From positions 9,230,501 to 9,294,500 of the forward strand of contig NC_090795.1 of NCBI RefSeq assembly GCF_040054535.1: a DNA stretch of 64,000 nucleotides, in the 5' to 3' direction. Under the pieces are notes generated by a model. It did not search any database. It was not told where the DNA came from and was given only the letters and a program-made list of their open reading frames with translations. A program made the translations under genes and the position numbers. Source of the DNA: Antennarius striatus (taxonomy: Eukaryota; Chordata; Actinopteri; Lophiiformes; Antennariidae). Positions 13,382-27,700 of the stretch are shown here, one piece after another (position 1 is the first letter of the stretch; every line of letters starts with the position of its first letter).

Positions 13382-15090
13382 TGGATGAGAATCATGTGTT
13401 CTTGTCCCTACTGTAAATATTTAGCTGAGGGTTAATGCAGGGCAGTAATGGGGAGGATCTTGGCGTTTATCTCCCCTCTTCTTCCTGTCTGCTGACTCTA
13501 CTGTGCTGATGGATAGATAGTTAGCCTGATAGATATGTGTTGGTGGGTGGGGAGACATGGGGGTTAGATTTTGGCTAGGTTAATGTTTGACAGCAGGAGG
13601 GTCACTGATGGGACGGATGAGCTGGTAGAGCGTAGTGGGGGAGGAAAGATGTTCGGCATGATTTTAGTCAGATCTCTATGAATGTGTGAAAGTATAGCAG
13701 TGAGACAAGAACATTTTTGCTTATTTGTTTATGGATTTTAGTGTTTTTTTCTAAAAAAAATTATTCAGATCATTTTACTTTATTTTTTAATCTTTTTTAT
13801 GTAACTCAAGAATAATTATTAGCAGATTTGTCTCGCAGCAAAATACAGATATTGTGAAAACCAGAGTAAAGATAACAGAATTAAATTAAATACTATAAAA
13901 ATACTATTAAAAGCTTGTTGGAAAGACAACTCCTTATGTGCTAATTAGCTAAGTGTGTCGATGAAACACATTTTCTTGTGCTACTTAATTTTTTTTCATC
14001 GAGTCAAATGATTGGTTGATTCATGAATAAAAGATTTACAGGTGCAGAGAAATTTCTAGTGAAACTTTCTCCATGATTTTTAATTCACAATTTTATTTAT
14101 ATTTGTTTTAATTTAAAAAGCATTATTTTTTTAATTTATTTTTTTTGTCTGCATCTGTTCTCATAGTTTAATACCATAAAAAGGGTAAACTTTTTATGAG
14201 ATCAATGCTTGTTTTAGTCTTGTAGCAAAATCTGTTTTTATATATATATTGCTTGCTTGTGACCATCACTCTGAGAACTAAGTTATCAATCTAATCAGTC
14301 AATGAGAATTTCCTATTGTGAGCCAGAGAGGGAAGTGCTGCATCTTTGTGTGTTAATGAATAAATTAAAATAGCAATTTAATTTATTGGAGAGGAAGGTT
14401 GTACATAAAGTCAAATGTTTTGGATGAATAAAACTCAAACCTAAAAAGAAAACACAATATTTAGAAAATCTGGAATATTGTACGTTACAAAATACACTCA
14501 AGTCAAGTCTGAATTTTCGCTTCTGTATGTTGATTGAAGGCACACAAGTAATTTAGCATGAAGATTGTTTTTTAGCCAACTGTTGTTGGGTTTTTGATTG
14601 TACAACTGACATTGCTTTATCAGATTTACAGACACATGCATAATCACACTGACTGACGTCCTTGTGCTTTAAATATTGCCGTACTTTTTGAATGCACTCC
14701 TCGTCTTTGCTGTTAGATGATTTTCAGACATGACTGTGTTCAGTACGTCTTCTTCCATTTCAAATGGGGGTTGAATGATTGTCTGTAGTTAACAAAAACA
14801 AGCTACATGCCCCACAGAACACGGATCCAGCTGTTAAATAACTGATGATGCCATCGACTTGGTTTTTAGATGAGACTGAGCTATAATTGATAACACAGAT
14901 TTCCAATGGAGATAATACCAACTTGAACTAATCAAGGTGGATGCTTTTGAGGCTTACTGATGTACTGAGGAGGAAGGGAAAAGGAACAGGAGGGTCGAGC
15001 AACGGAGGCAGTTGTGCTTCAGGGGCTTAACGGTATCGATCACACAGATAGGGTCTAAGTTTTAGAGGCTCAAGGTTGTATATAAAAAAA

Positions 15091-15138
<48 letters not shown>

Positions 15139-16097
15139 TTTTCATCTCCATTTTTTTTAATCCTGGGGGGCTAATTCCCATGAAAAGCAAAAAACAGATT
15201 ATTTTATAGTAAATATTTGACAATGTTCTCATCAGAATGGGCAGCACACTTCCAAAATAACAGTTCGTTTGAAAATGTATTTACTTTTAAGATTAATTTG
15301 ATGAATTCAAGAGTGGTATAATTATAATCATGGGTTTTCTGTCAAAATTGAAAATCATCCCATTTTGAGTGAGAATATTTTTTTTATCTAAAAATTCTAA
15401 TATTGAAAATAAATGAGTAAACTTGAAATTTTTATGTTTCACTGATTAACATATTTGACTAAATATAATGGCTATTTAAAAGTTTGATTTTAAGAAAATT
15501 CAGAGCTAGCTCTAAATACTTGTTTAGTTTGATTTTCAACATCAGGAGTGAAAGTGAAAATGTGAAGCCTGTTTTTTGGTGCGGTTATTGTGCAGCCCAT
15601 GGCACAGACATGGCTCATGAACAGCCTTTTTAACATGCTCAGTATTTTGTATCTTAAATTCAATACAAATCCCAATGAACCTGAGCTTTTTTCCCCTGCT
15701 CTGTTTTTTGCACGTTACAACTCTACTCGTCCTTGACTTGAGCCGAACTGTGATAAACTGTTGGTTTGGCTTCCAATCCAGCTGCTAAAAATCTCATGCC
15801 CCCTGAGTCACGGCAGCACTGCTTTGGGTATCAGTTTTTCTGGTGCATATTACAAAGTGTTATAAATAGTACGTAGGCCTATGTAGTGTTCGTATCTCTC
15901 TCCAGTGCACCCTCGCTCTCTCTCCCTCCACCCCTCCCCTCCTGGCACAAAGATCTCTTGTTCCCCCAGTGAATGTGTGCTGCCCTGAGCCATTCAGGCT
16001 TTTGTAGGGCTGAGGGGCCCTCCAACCCCCCACCCACTCACCCCTCCTGCTGAGGTCAAAGGGGGGCAGGGGCAGGACTTATCCCTGGTTAGTGGGC

Positions 16098-16187
<90 letters not shown>

Positions 16188-19100
16188 AGGGGTGTCAAAT
16201 AGATAACAGAATGGAACATGCATGTGGGTGTGTGACAATGGAGCAATATGTTTACTTTTGTGATTTATTACTGAAATGTGTTTTGTTTTGTGATATCATA
16301 ATTGTTGAATTTAATATGCTAAAGAAATTTGTGTTCATGTGGTACAAAAAAGACAAAGAATATGATTTTCATTCTGTCTTTGCATAAGCTATATGTGAGT
16401 GATTTGTGTGTGTTCCTGTATGTTTGAAAGTATATTTATGGTAACTGATGTACTTTTTCCTCAAAGACATCAAATTATTTCACCACACGTGTTGATACAC
16501 CACGCCCTTAATCATTTGCTGATTTTACAATCACGTATGAAATTGGTTATAGTCCCCAAATACGCTCTTCATCAAAAATCAAATTATTTATTTTTATTTT
16601 TATCTTTTAATCATTCATGCACTAATAAAGTGGTTTGATTTGTTCTCGTGTAGTAGCACATTTTATATTATTAGTAAAATACTCAGATATAATGGAGATA
16701 ATCTGTATTTTGCAGCTGTGATAGAAAAGTGTTTAATTAGCACATTGTCATTATTCAGTATGTTAAATTTAAAGTAATGTCAGTCCTAGGCCAAGAATCC
16801 AGAGGAAATAAAACTAATTTTAGCGGTGTTCATACAATAATACTTGTAGTCACTGTGGTAATGTAATGTTAGTGCTTTTTATTTAATTAAATATAGTGTT
16901 AGTCATAGCAACAGACTAAAGTCTTTTGTTCATTTGTTGTCAAATACCTTCTTCATCCGGTATCGCGGATCCTATCCCAGCTGGGGACGTGAGGCAGGGT
17001 GCACTCCGGGTGCAACGCCAGTGCACCGTGGAGCCACACGTAAACAGACAACCATGCACTCACACCAACAGGCAATTTGGTATCACCAATTCACCTAAGC
17101 TGCATGTTTTTAGAGGTGGGAGGAAGCTGTAGAACCTGGAGAGAACCCACGCAGACACAGGGAGAACACACAAACTCCGCACAGAACGGAACTTGAACCC
17201 AGAACCGCCTTGCTGTGCGGCCACAGCGCTACCCACTACACCACCACGTTGCCCAGACTAAAATCTGTTATGTTTAATTTCTCCACAGGTGTTTTCTCTG
17301 GTGCAGATGGGTCATCATTGGGCACGGGGGCTGTCTCTGTGGGCGGGGTCAGCTCAGAGTTGTCACAGCAACAGCAGCCCATGCCTTCACTAGCCCCTCC
17401 CTCTCCATTCACTGCTACGGCACCGCTAACCAGTGCAGCCTCCACGCACGTGAGTCCAAACACAACCTGCTAGAAACCCTCACTACACTCCTTACTGTCA
17501 CGTTCATGTAAATGCACACTCATTAAAAACACGGCATCACACATACACAAACACACACATGCACAGCCTCCACATTTGCCATTTCATCCATGTCTCACAT
17601 CTTTGAGCTGAAGTATAGATAAACTGTGGGAACACAAATAAACTAAAGCATACTAATTAAACATCTTCCACACCAAATCTCTGAGCACCATTATTAATCT
17701 ACTGCTTGTTAATTATGTGTGAAATGTGTGTGTGTGTGTGTGTTGACCTTGAGTGGATGGCGGTTTCTCATCCCAGTTGTGCAGCTGATTTTATAAGTGC
17801 ACTTATTGATGGCCTTGTCAGTTTATTCTAAACAATAAATGAAGCCTTACTATCTCCAGACGTAAATTTCAGGGGTGTACAGTCATCAGTATGTCTGAGT
17901 TTTAATTATTTTTTGTCTGAGCATATCTGACAAACTTGCTTTACCATCATTTACACATACTAAATTAATCATCAGGAGTAGGCGTGCCTTTTAAAATCAG
18001 GATTTTATGTCTACAATGTCTTCACTAGTGCTGATCTTTAGCGATACTGCAGAGTAGAAAACCATACTATAAACATGCAAGTCTTTGATGATAAAATATA
18101 GTTCCAGCACCAACTAATAACCTTTTTGTCGGTGTCCTAATACCTCCTGAGACTCTCAAAGAGACTCGTGGAGGATCATCTTTATTTAAAAAAAATTCTG
18201 TGGTGTCACAGGTTTTGGTCGTAGACATTTATTCATTCTTCTTCCACCAAAAAGTTCTTTTCTTTCTTTTTATTGGCCTTGTTCCTCAGCTCAGTTCTGT
18301 GTCTTTTTCTTTGCTCTGCTCATTTTGAGTCTTGCATGAGAATTTAATTTATTCAGACCACAAAGCCTTTCAAGTTTTTTGTCACTGCCCATTGACTTAA
18401 AGCTTTTGTCATTCTCCAGCTCATTTTAAAAAAAAACTTTTGACTGTCGCCAGAATGCTCGATGTTATACAATGAAACGATGACTGTTTTTTACTTTAAA
18501 TGTACAAAATGGGTAGAAATTTGACCAGACAGATTAAACACAGGGAAATATTTGAAAAGTACAGTTTTCCATATGAAACTACTCAAAATTCAGAATCATA
18601 TATAATGAATTTCTTAAGGAAAAAGAAAACAGTATTGCTACGTGTTATTGTAATACAAATGCACTCCTCAGATTTCCAGCTTCTGCTAACGTGGGAAAAA
18701 AACAGTTCTGGGACAAAGATGGAATAACAGTCATTCACTGTTCATTACATCAAAAATGATCTACAATCCAGGTTACACTTTTCAGTGGAATTACTCCTTG
18801 TCTGTATTTACATGTCTTATCATTGATTACTTTATTTAGACCTCTCTTTTTTAAATAGCAATTTCAGAATATTTACATTACAACCCATGAGTGCAAAGCA
18901 ACAGTTGATCAGCAGAATTCAGGAAAAAAAAAATACACACACAACCACACACACTTTTTAGTCCCCAATTACAGTCCCCAATTTTTATCCCATTCTTCAA
19001 AGTTTTTGTTGTTGTTCAGAAGTGAAGCCATTCGATCAGCTCAGCCCCTGCCAGGGATCAGTACCCCTCCCATCTACCAAAAAACTCCTCATCTTTAGTA

Positions 19101-19199
19101 GATGACCCCGGTGCCCATCCTTTAACAACCTCTCCAAAGGCCGTCCTCTGTCTCAGTCCACCCTGCTCCATTTTTCTCCCATGTCCACTCACCACCCCT

Positions 19200-19269
<70 letters not shown>

Positions 19270-22200
19270 CTTTCTCTCACCCTCGACCTTCCTTCTCTCT
19301 GTCCCCATCCATTTCTCTTTTCTTTTCTCCGTTGTCCTGTGATGTAATGACATCTGACAGGCGACACAGTAGGGACAGAGGGATGGATGGAGGAAGGGAT
19401 CCAGCATATGTGTGTGTATGTGTGTGTCTCTGTATGTATGCACGCGTGTGTGTGTTGGGGTGCACGTGTGCTGTGGTGCCTTAAACGCGTTGGTCTGGCC
19501 TTCATCTTGCCCACTCCTCTCTGTTCAGCACATTATATAGAAGACGAGAGGCCCACGCAAACACAGGATATCACGCCTGTTTGCAGCATGTATAGATGAG
19601 TTTTGGATGTAGCTGTGTGTTTGAACGTCGGCATGAGAAACGAAGACACAAAGAGAACAGTGTAAATCCAGAGAGAGAATGAAAAAAAAAATTATCGTGT
19701 TGTCCTTAATTCCTTCATTCACCTCAGATTGTTAAAAATGTCTGTTTGGAAAGTATGATGCACGAAATTACGCAACTATAGAAGGGTGCTAAATTAGGCT
19801 TCGTTCAGTGTGTGTGAGTGTGTGTGTGTGTGTGCGTGCGCGTGCATGTGTGTGTGTGTGTGTGTGTGTGTCAATTAGTGACACAGACCATTTGCTATTT
19901 TCAATCCACAGCAGACTCCCAACCTACTGTTATTGGCTATCAGCCCAGGACAGAGAAAGGGAGTGAGAGAGAGAGACTGTGAATGAAAAATGAATGCAAA
20001 TGAAAAATGAATGTTGATGGGAAAAGGGGCAGGATTATGGAATGGAAGGGAGGAGGAGGAAGTGAAAAGAAGAGTGGTCTACAAAGAAATCTGGTCCTTC
20101 CAGTGAGGAAAAATTTGACTGAGGGTGCAGGTTCCTTTTGTAACTTTAACATTTGGCTTTGGTGGGAATTTGTGGGATGACGATGAATTCATGTTAGTGG
20201 ATTATGGGTATTTTTAGTTATTCTAAATTTTCAATAAATAAATTACAAGCAATATGTAGTTTCTAGGAAGAGTCTTCGTCCAGAGTAGAATTTGTGTGTC
20301 AAACCTGATTTTCATTTATTACTTATCAAATAATCATTTTCTTCACAAAATATTTGTTTCCCTCTCATAGGCAAAAAAAAATGTTTTCTACTATTGATCT
20401 CTTCAGTCTCAAAAAAATAAAACAAAATAAAATAATAAAAAAAAGTGTTTTGACAATAGATCAACTGACCATGAACATACTTTATGGCAGAGCAAATGAA
20501 CATTACTTAAATACTTCTATCTTCCATGGTGGTCAACCTTTTTTCCTTTTTTAAAGATGAACCTCCTGCCCCACCCCCCACTCCTCCTCCTTGTTCTACC
20601 CTTCTTATGTTCCTAATACATGAAATGCCTTAATTAGATTAAAGGCATTAGAAACACTTTGTCAGCATTTCAGCATACTGTCAGGGTTTCGACACTTGCA
20701 GATCCGTGCATATATTACAAGCAGTGGATTTGTCTTTTTGTACATGAAAAATCTACATGCAGATTTTATATTTAAATCAGTTTCATTTTCATTGATGAAT
20801 ATGTAGATTTTTTGAATCTATTAATGACTAGAACATTGTAATTCTCTAACGGGGTTGATTTTCAGCGTTGAATTCTGACTAATTAATAAAATTTGTTCAC
20901 ATAAAAATATCATTTCACAAGTTCTCTCAGGTACGAAGCTGTTTGTTTCAAAGATGTTCAGAAATTGACTGAAAATGGATCAGCAACACTTTTCATTATC
21001 AATTCATCACTTTGGTCATTTGTTAACCAAAAGTCTGCAGAGTTGAACCTCAGAAATGTGATTTTAAAAAAAATTTTCAGCCAAGGGGGAAATATAGAGT
21101 TACAGGATGGGTTTGTGGTGGGGTCTGTCCACATCTCCTCAAAACCTGCTGGACAGATTTCAACCACGCTTCACTCAGCCTTTGTCGGGGCCCCCACTGT
21201 GTGCCCCTCATCATCAGTTTATTCTTTTTTTCTTAAAGATTTTTAACCACATGTTGGACAGAATCAATACTTATGTCAATATGATATGATGGGGGTCATG
21301 GTCTAATCCTCATCAGTTGTTCCAGTAGTGGGGCAATCTGTGTCCTTGGACATATATTTTCTGTTTTAATAGAAATTGTGTCCAATTAATTAAACTATCT
21401 GTCTCCTGGTAAACCACAGTCTGATTTTGACATCATTTTTTAATCTTTTATACACTGTAATTAGAAATTTATAAATCAAGCAAATGATTGTCAGATAAAG
21501 AGATGCTATAATAAAAATAGGAGTTTATTAGAAGTCATTGAGTGTAGCTGGAAAAATTCAATTTTAGAAAGATTTTGGGGGGGGTTTTCTGTAAAGAGTT
21601 TTGTTGTATTTCTACAATTTAATAGATCCACGTTCCTTTTTATGTCCTTTTCTTCATCAACTATTAAATAAAGGCATAAAAAAGAAGTTACAGCTTAAAC
21701 ACAGTCACAGTTCTCCATCTGTTTTATTCTTAGCTCAGTTGTCCCTCTGTCTGCAGGTGAGCGGTCTGCCAGGCTCCGTCTTCAACCTCGCTCCCTCACA
21801 CATGTTTGGTAACAGGCTGAACCCCAACGCAGCCATGGCGGCACTCATCGCCCATTCCGAGGCCTCACCAGCAGGTATGGCACATGCCGTGTGTGTGTGT
21901 GTGTGCGTGCGCTCATGCACACGTACGTTTTTGTGCGAATGTGTGTGTTTGTGTGCTTGTGTGTGTTTGGCAGAGAGAGAAAGAGATGGAGATAATGAAT
22001 AGGTCACGCCTCCTCGCTCCCACAGAGAGGTGAAGGGTCAGCGTTGGTGATGTTTTTAAGCTCCTCCCCCTCAGCTCCAGTTACACACCACGTCCCCCCT
22101 CCCTCTTTAATCCATTCCCTCTGTCACATGACCAAATACAGCATAACACTTAGCCCAAAGATTATTTACATGTTAACCACTGAACTCTCATGGAAGCTGG

Positions 22201-24486
22201 CGAGTGCATGAAAAGGAGGATATTGTTGAGGTAGAGGAGCGCTATAGAGGCAGAGAAAGCCGGCGGCAGCCCTCAAGTAGAATTTACAGCAGGAGAGAGG
22301 TGGTTTGTTGTCTGTCTGAAGCAGAGGAACTGATGAATGAGTAAGAAGTGGATTTACTAATCAGAGGAGTCACTTCCTGATACAAGACATCTGGCTAGAG
22401 AAGAGAAGAAAGAAGAGAGGAGGAGAGAGTTAGAAACACGGAGGAGGAGGAGGAGGAAGGTAGGCAGTTCCTGCTGCTGGTCAGCAGTCATCAGAGCCAG
22501 ATCCACCCTGACCTGCGGGTCAACTCACTAATCAGCCTGAATGACAGGGGCCACAGGGCTGTGTGTGTGTGTGTGTGCGTGCGTGCATGCGTGCGATAGA
22601 CTTGTGTGTCGACAAACGTAAGCTTTGTGCTTCATGGGGGAAGAAATGAATTTCATGTTTTTAAAAAAAAAATCTGACAACTTTTTTCATCAATAAATAT
22701 TTATGTTGAATTAATACTGTGTTAGATTTATAAAGTAAAATCTAATTGTCATATTAAGCAGGTATTTAGTTAATATATTTTAAATTGGTTATTAGATTTA
22801 AAAAAAAATTAAAATATATATATCATTTATTGATTCCAACATCTTGGTTGTAAGATTGTCTGTTTCTCTATTTAGCTCTGAAATGCCTCTAACGTTAATA
22901 TTTTTGATTGCGGTCAGTACACCAATTAATTAAATTGATATTTCCAACAAAAGCTGAATATATTCACTTATATTTAAACTGAAAACTGGGAGATTTTGGT
23001 ATTTTGCCCCCCAAATAACGTAAGTAATCAGTTTATCTTAGTAATTGGTGATTTATTTTCAGTTGAATGACTAACTCATTAACCAGCATGTTTTTAAATC
23101 TCTAATCGGTATTGAAGTCGTTTATTGTGCGACCCCTTCAGAATCTTTCCTTACCTTTCAATTATGTGTGTGGCGGTGCGCAACACAGGCATGAAGCTCC
23201 GTTTGGGAGCTCGTACAGGTCACGTGAGCACAAACTTGCAAGGTGTACATGTGTTTGGATGCTTGTAGCCTGTTTACTTTGGCAGCTGTGTGTCTTTGCC
23301 TTGAGAGTCTGGAGGGAGGTGCCAGGACAGAAAGGTTTACCAGAGCGAAAGGACTTGGAAAAAAAAAAGGAGAGTGAGGGACTAGAGCAGTGACCTAGTG
23401 GGGGTAAAAGCTGGGATTGACTGTCTTAAGTAGAGGGGAGTTTGTGCGAGTGTGTAAATGTAAAAGTGTGCGTTAGCATGTGTGTGCATGTGTGATTCAT
23501 TACTCTTACTGAGGAAAATGAAAAGAAGCGTCTGGCCAGAGGCCCAGAGGGAGGAGGTAGAGCCTCACAGAAGGTGGAAGGAGAGAGAAACGTGCACACA
23601 GTTTGAATGAAGGCTTGCGTGAAAGAGATACAAAGGAAGAGAGAAAGTTTTATAGTTTGGAGATCCACAAGTATTACAATTCAGCTACATTACACCGAAT
23701 AAATTTAAACACACATGCATTTCTCTTTGTTTTGGCTCTTAGCCAGCATTTTTCCACCCAAGAACAGAGCTCTTCAACAACTGGGTCCAGACTGGATAAA
23801 TCTAAAGAGGAGGACAACCGAGCTTTAGAAAATGATGGACTACTAGTCTGCTAAGGGCTGAGCGGCAGCAGAGATTAACTGTTGAGTTTTGCAGACGTTG
23901 ATGCAGTCACAATCTAATGTTTTTCTCCGAATGACAATTATTCAATCATTAAATTAAAACGGAACCACTGTCTTTTCTTAAAAAAATTTTATTACAAAAC
24001 AACTCTTGGGTCTTTGGACTGGGAATGAGCCACCACAGTCGACCCCTAAATGTTAGGTATGAAAGTTAAACCTCAGAAAAATGTTTTCTTTGTACTTCTG
24101 TTTTGTGCCAGCATAAACAGGAAGGATATCTAAATGAGAACAATTATTGGTGAGTTTATAAAACACGGTATAAGTAATCCCCGAGAGCAGGAGGGCAGAA
24201 AACATGTTTAACCAATAAGGGCTGTGCAGAATAACCAGGTTGTGGGGCTCGCTCCTTTCCAGATGTTTGCTGTGATGCACAAAATAGAACGAGAAAGAGC
24301 TTTAGCTGTTTTCCGTCTGAAAACGCGAGTGGAAGCGTTTTCGTTCTCACACAATTGTGACGCTCGCTGGACGAGTCCGTCCTCGGTCTGAGCTGACTTC
24401 TCTGTTCTAGATCAGGAGTTGGGAGACAGCGGCGTTGGAGCTCAGGGCTTCTCCATAAGGGCTTCTCCCAAGACCACCCCACGGTG

Positions 24487-24568
<82 letters not shown>

Positions 24569-24717
24569 CGCGCGCACAGATGCCCCCATCCCTCCCCATT
24601 TACATTCCTAGCTGCCCCTACCCCTCCTTCACCCATCCCCCCCTCTGCTTTTCCCTTCGCTGGCCCCTCATCTCCTCTCTTCTTCTCGCTCGCTCACGCA
24701 CACACACACACACACAC

Positions 24718-24763
<46 letters not shown>

Positions 24764-27700
24764 CACCTTTCCCTCTTATCCCTACAGGCAATTCTTGCTC
24801 TCTCAGCCAACGATAACTTGTGTTTTTGAAGGTGGTAACCATCCTTCAACTCCAGTTAGATTTTTTTTCTCCGTTCAATCACACATGGAGAGACAGTCTG
24901 ATGATTCTCCGACTCTTTTTATTTTGGAACATTTGCATGGATCTTAAATAATGGAAATATTTATGATACAACTCCATTGTTGTTGTTTGTTTGTTCTTTT
25001 TGGGGTGGATAATGTCACTTTGTGAGGTTGGTCTAGTATTTCATTTCTTTAATTATGACACATCAAGACAGAGTGATATTCGGTGTTAATAAAAACAGTA
25101 ATTGCCAAAGTTATGTATTTGACATTAGTTTAAATATCTTGAGGATTTAATTTTTAAATGTAAATACAGGTATTTCATTTTACACTCAAACTTGCACTCA
25201 AATGCTTCTCTCAAACCTTTCATTATGATTGTCAGACAGGAATAGCAAAAATTTCCCACTGGATTTTCCATACATTAATGCATGTCTCTTTTCTGTCCAC
25301 TCTTCACCATCCTGCTGTCCTTTATTTCCTTCTTTCACACTCAACAGATTGTCTCAGCACACACCCGAGATTTATCACATCAGGACAGTCCACTTCCCTC
25401 TTTCTGTCTCTCTACTGCATGTTGTCTTTCTTCCTCTTCCTGTCTCTCTTACACACAGACAGAAAGCCTGGCCTCTTTTCTTTAAAGGCCACTGTAACAA
25501 CAAATTGATGTAGTTTTATAGCCAGCAGTGTCTATGTTTGTCTGACGTTTATGTTGAGTCGTTAATCTCCCCATTGACCTCTTCATCTCTTCTTTTCTTT
25601 TCATGCTCTCTCTCTCCCTCTCTCTTCATGAAGCTCTCCCATTGGTGGCCTACAGATCCGCTATGACTCTTCTGGGTCGTTGCCAGGGCCGGGGCTGGGG
25701 TTGCTAGGGGCGGGGGGAGGCTGCGGGGAGAGTATGCCCCCGGTCGCCACCAGCATAGAGCAGCTCCTGGAGAGGCAGTGGAACGAGGGTCAGAGCTTCC
25801 TCCTGCAGCAGGGAGCACAGGGAGACGGTGAGGAGACAAGCACACACACTGAAACACACCTCAGGATGGTCAGCCTTGGCCCGGTATCACCGGAGATGTG
25901 TTAGATCAAAGAATCCATAAACCCTTAACTCTAAAATGTGTCATCACTGACAAAACTACCAGTCTTTTAGAATTTTGCATTTCATGGTCCCAAGAGCTGT
26001 TTACCTCTTCTGTAATTTATTTTTAGACTTTGTTGCATTAATGCAACCTTCCCCCTTCCCCAAAAGTGTGATTTCAGTGAAAGTTTATTGTCAAGACATA
26101 AGGACTACTTGATCACCCAAACAATGTTACTGCAAACACTTTCTGAAATATACTAGCAAGTTAACCAACATTTAGAACAAACCTCCTGAACTACTGCAAG
26201 TTGATCTGGACAAGTGACTTTTCCTGAGTCCTCCACCTCCACTGCTCAGAGCAGCACAAACACCAAGGGCACTGTTCTGTAGTTGATCTTGACATCTGAC
26301 CTCCCTGCAGAGGGTAGGAGGGAGGGACCTTTAGAAGTCTGAGCATTGTTCAGGTTATGTGTGAAACATTATCCTTCACCTCACTGTGGGATCATTTATA
26401 TTTATCACTCACAGGTTCAGATAGTAGTGAATAATAAATCAGGAAACAAAGGGCTGTCATTCTGTTCTGATACTAAGATCAATCTGTTTTTTTCCACCCT
26501 TTCAGTGGTGGGCATGTTGAAGTCCCTCCATCAGCTGCAGGAGGAGAACAGGAAGCTGGAGGAGCAGATTAAAACTCTGACCATGAAGAAAGAGAGATTG
26601 CAGCTTCTCAGCGCTCAGCTATCAGTGCCTTTCACTCCCACCACTGCGTCCTCTGGTACACACACACACACACGCACACAGACTCACATTCAGAGTGATA
26701 TTAGTTGAGTACTTTACCAATTTTGACATCCAAACAGGCACCCATACAGAAGCTGAAACATTACGTTAAATTCCAGCTTTAAATGTGAGATTTTGTGGGG
26801 GGTTTTAATCGATTATCTTGCGGAACGAGACATCTGAAGACAATCCATGATGGTGTGTTCGATAAACTAGAGATCATTTAGCCTGGAATTCATGCATATG
26901 GTGATAAATTGCTGTTATGATCTACTTAGAAATAGATGAAATCTAAATGTGGATTAACTTTTGTTGCAGATGTGAAAGGAGCGACTGATTCATCGTTACC
27001 TGTTGCAGCTCAGGTAAGAGTGCGTTTCATTCCAAGTTTATTTGATGATTCCACACTTTTCAGAATGTCTTCTGATGGACTGTGTCATTGGAAGAACATC
27101 AATAGGTGTGTTTCACTACCTCTCTTTCTTAGGACAGTGCGTCGTGCGGAGGCCACAGCAGTAGCGGTTCCACCTCCTCCCTCTCCACCCCTCCCTCCGT
27201 CTCCCAGAGCCCGCCCCAGCCGCAGCTGAACGGCGTCGCCGCGGTGGGAGTCGCCCCTCCCGGGCTGGGCGGTGTAGCTGGGCTGATGGGTTCTCTGGGC
27301 GCAGGGAGCACACTGGGCATGGGGGGCATTGTCGGTGCGTTGAACGGGGTGATCCAGACGCCAGCGGGCACTGCCAGCCCTCACACACACGCTACAGGAA
27401 CGGCTGCAGGCGTCACACTACCCGTCAATAACAGGTACATCTAAAGGCAGCCTGGATCATCTCTTTGTCTGAAGCGATCTGTAACTGGTAATAATGACAA
27501 TAAAATCTTTGCATGTGGTGCCTTAAGATCCACCACAGAGAACCGGTTTACTGTCAGTGGATGAAAGGCTGCCAAATGTTCTCCAGTCATGTCGAGGAGA
27601 CTTTGTGGGCTTTTGTCTCTCTCTTTCTTTACCACATGTTACAGTATTAAAAACACCCAAAGCTGTTTCCTGTCAGGCGAAATACATCATCTTTTAGTTT

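Noticed and set aside
20965..21289. Intronic frame around 21 kb considered as an mllt10 exon or repeat
   Set aside because: No AF10 similarity, and the upstream exon phase does not require it. It may be an old interspersed repeat but no family was recognised.
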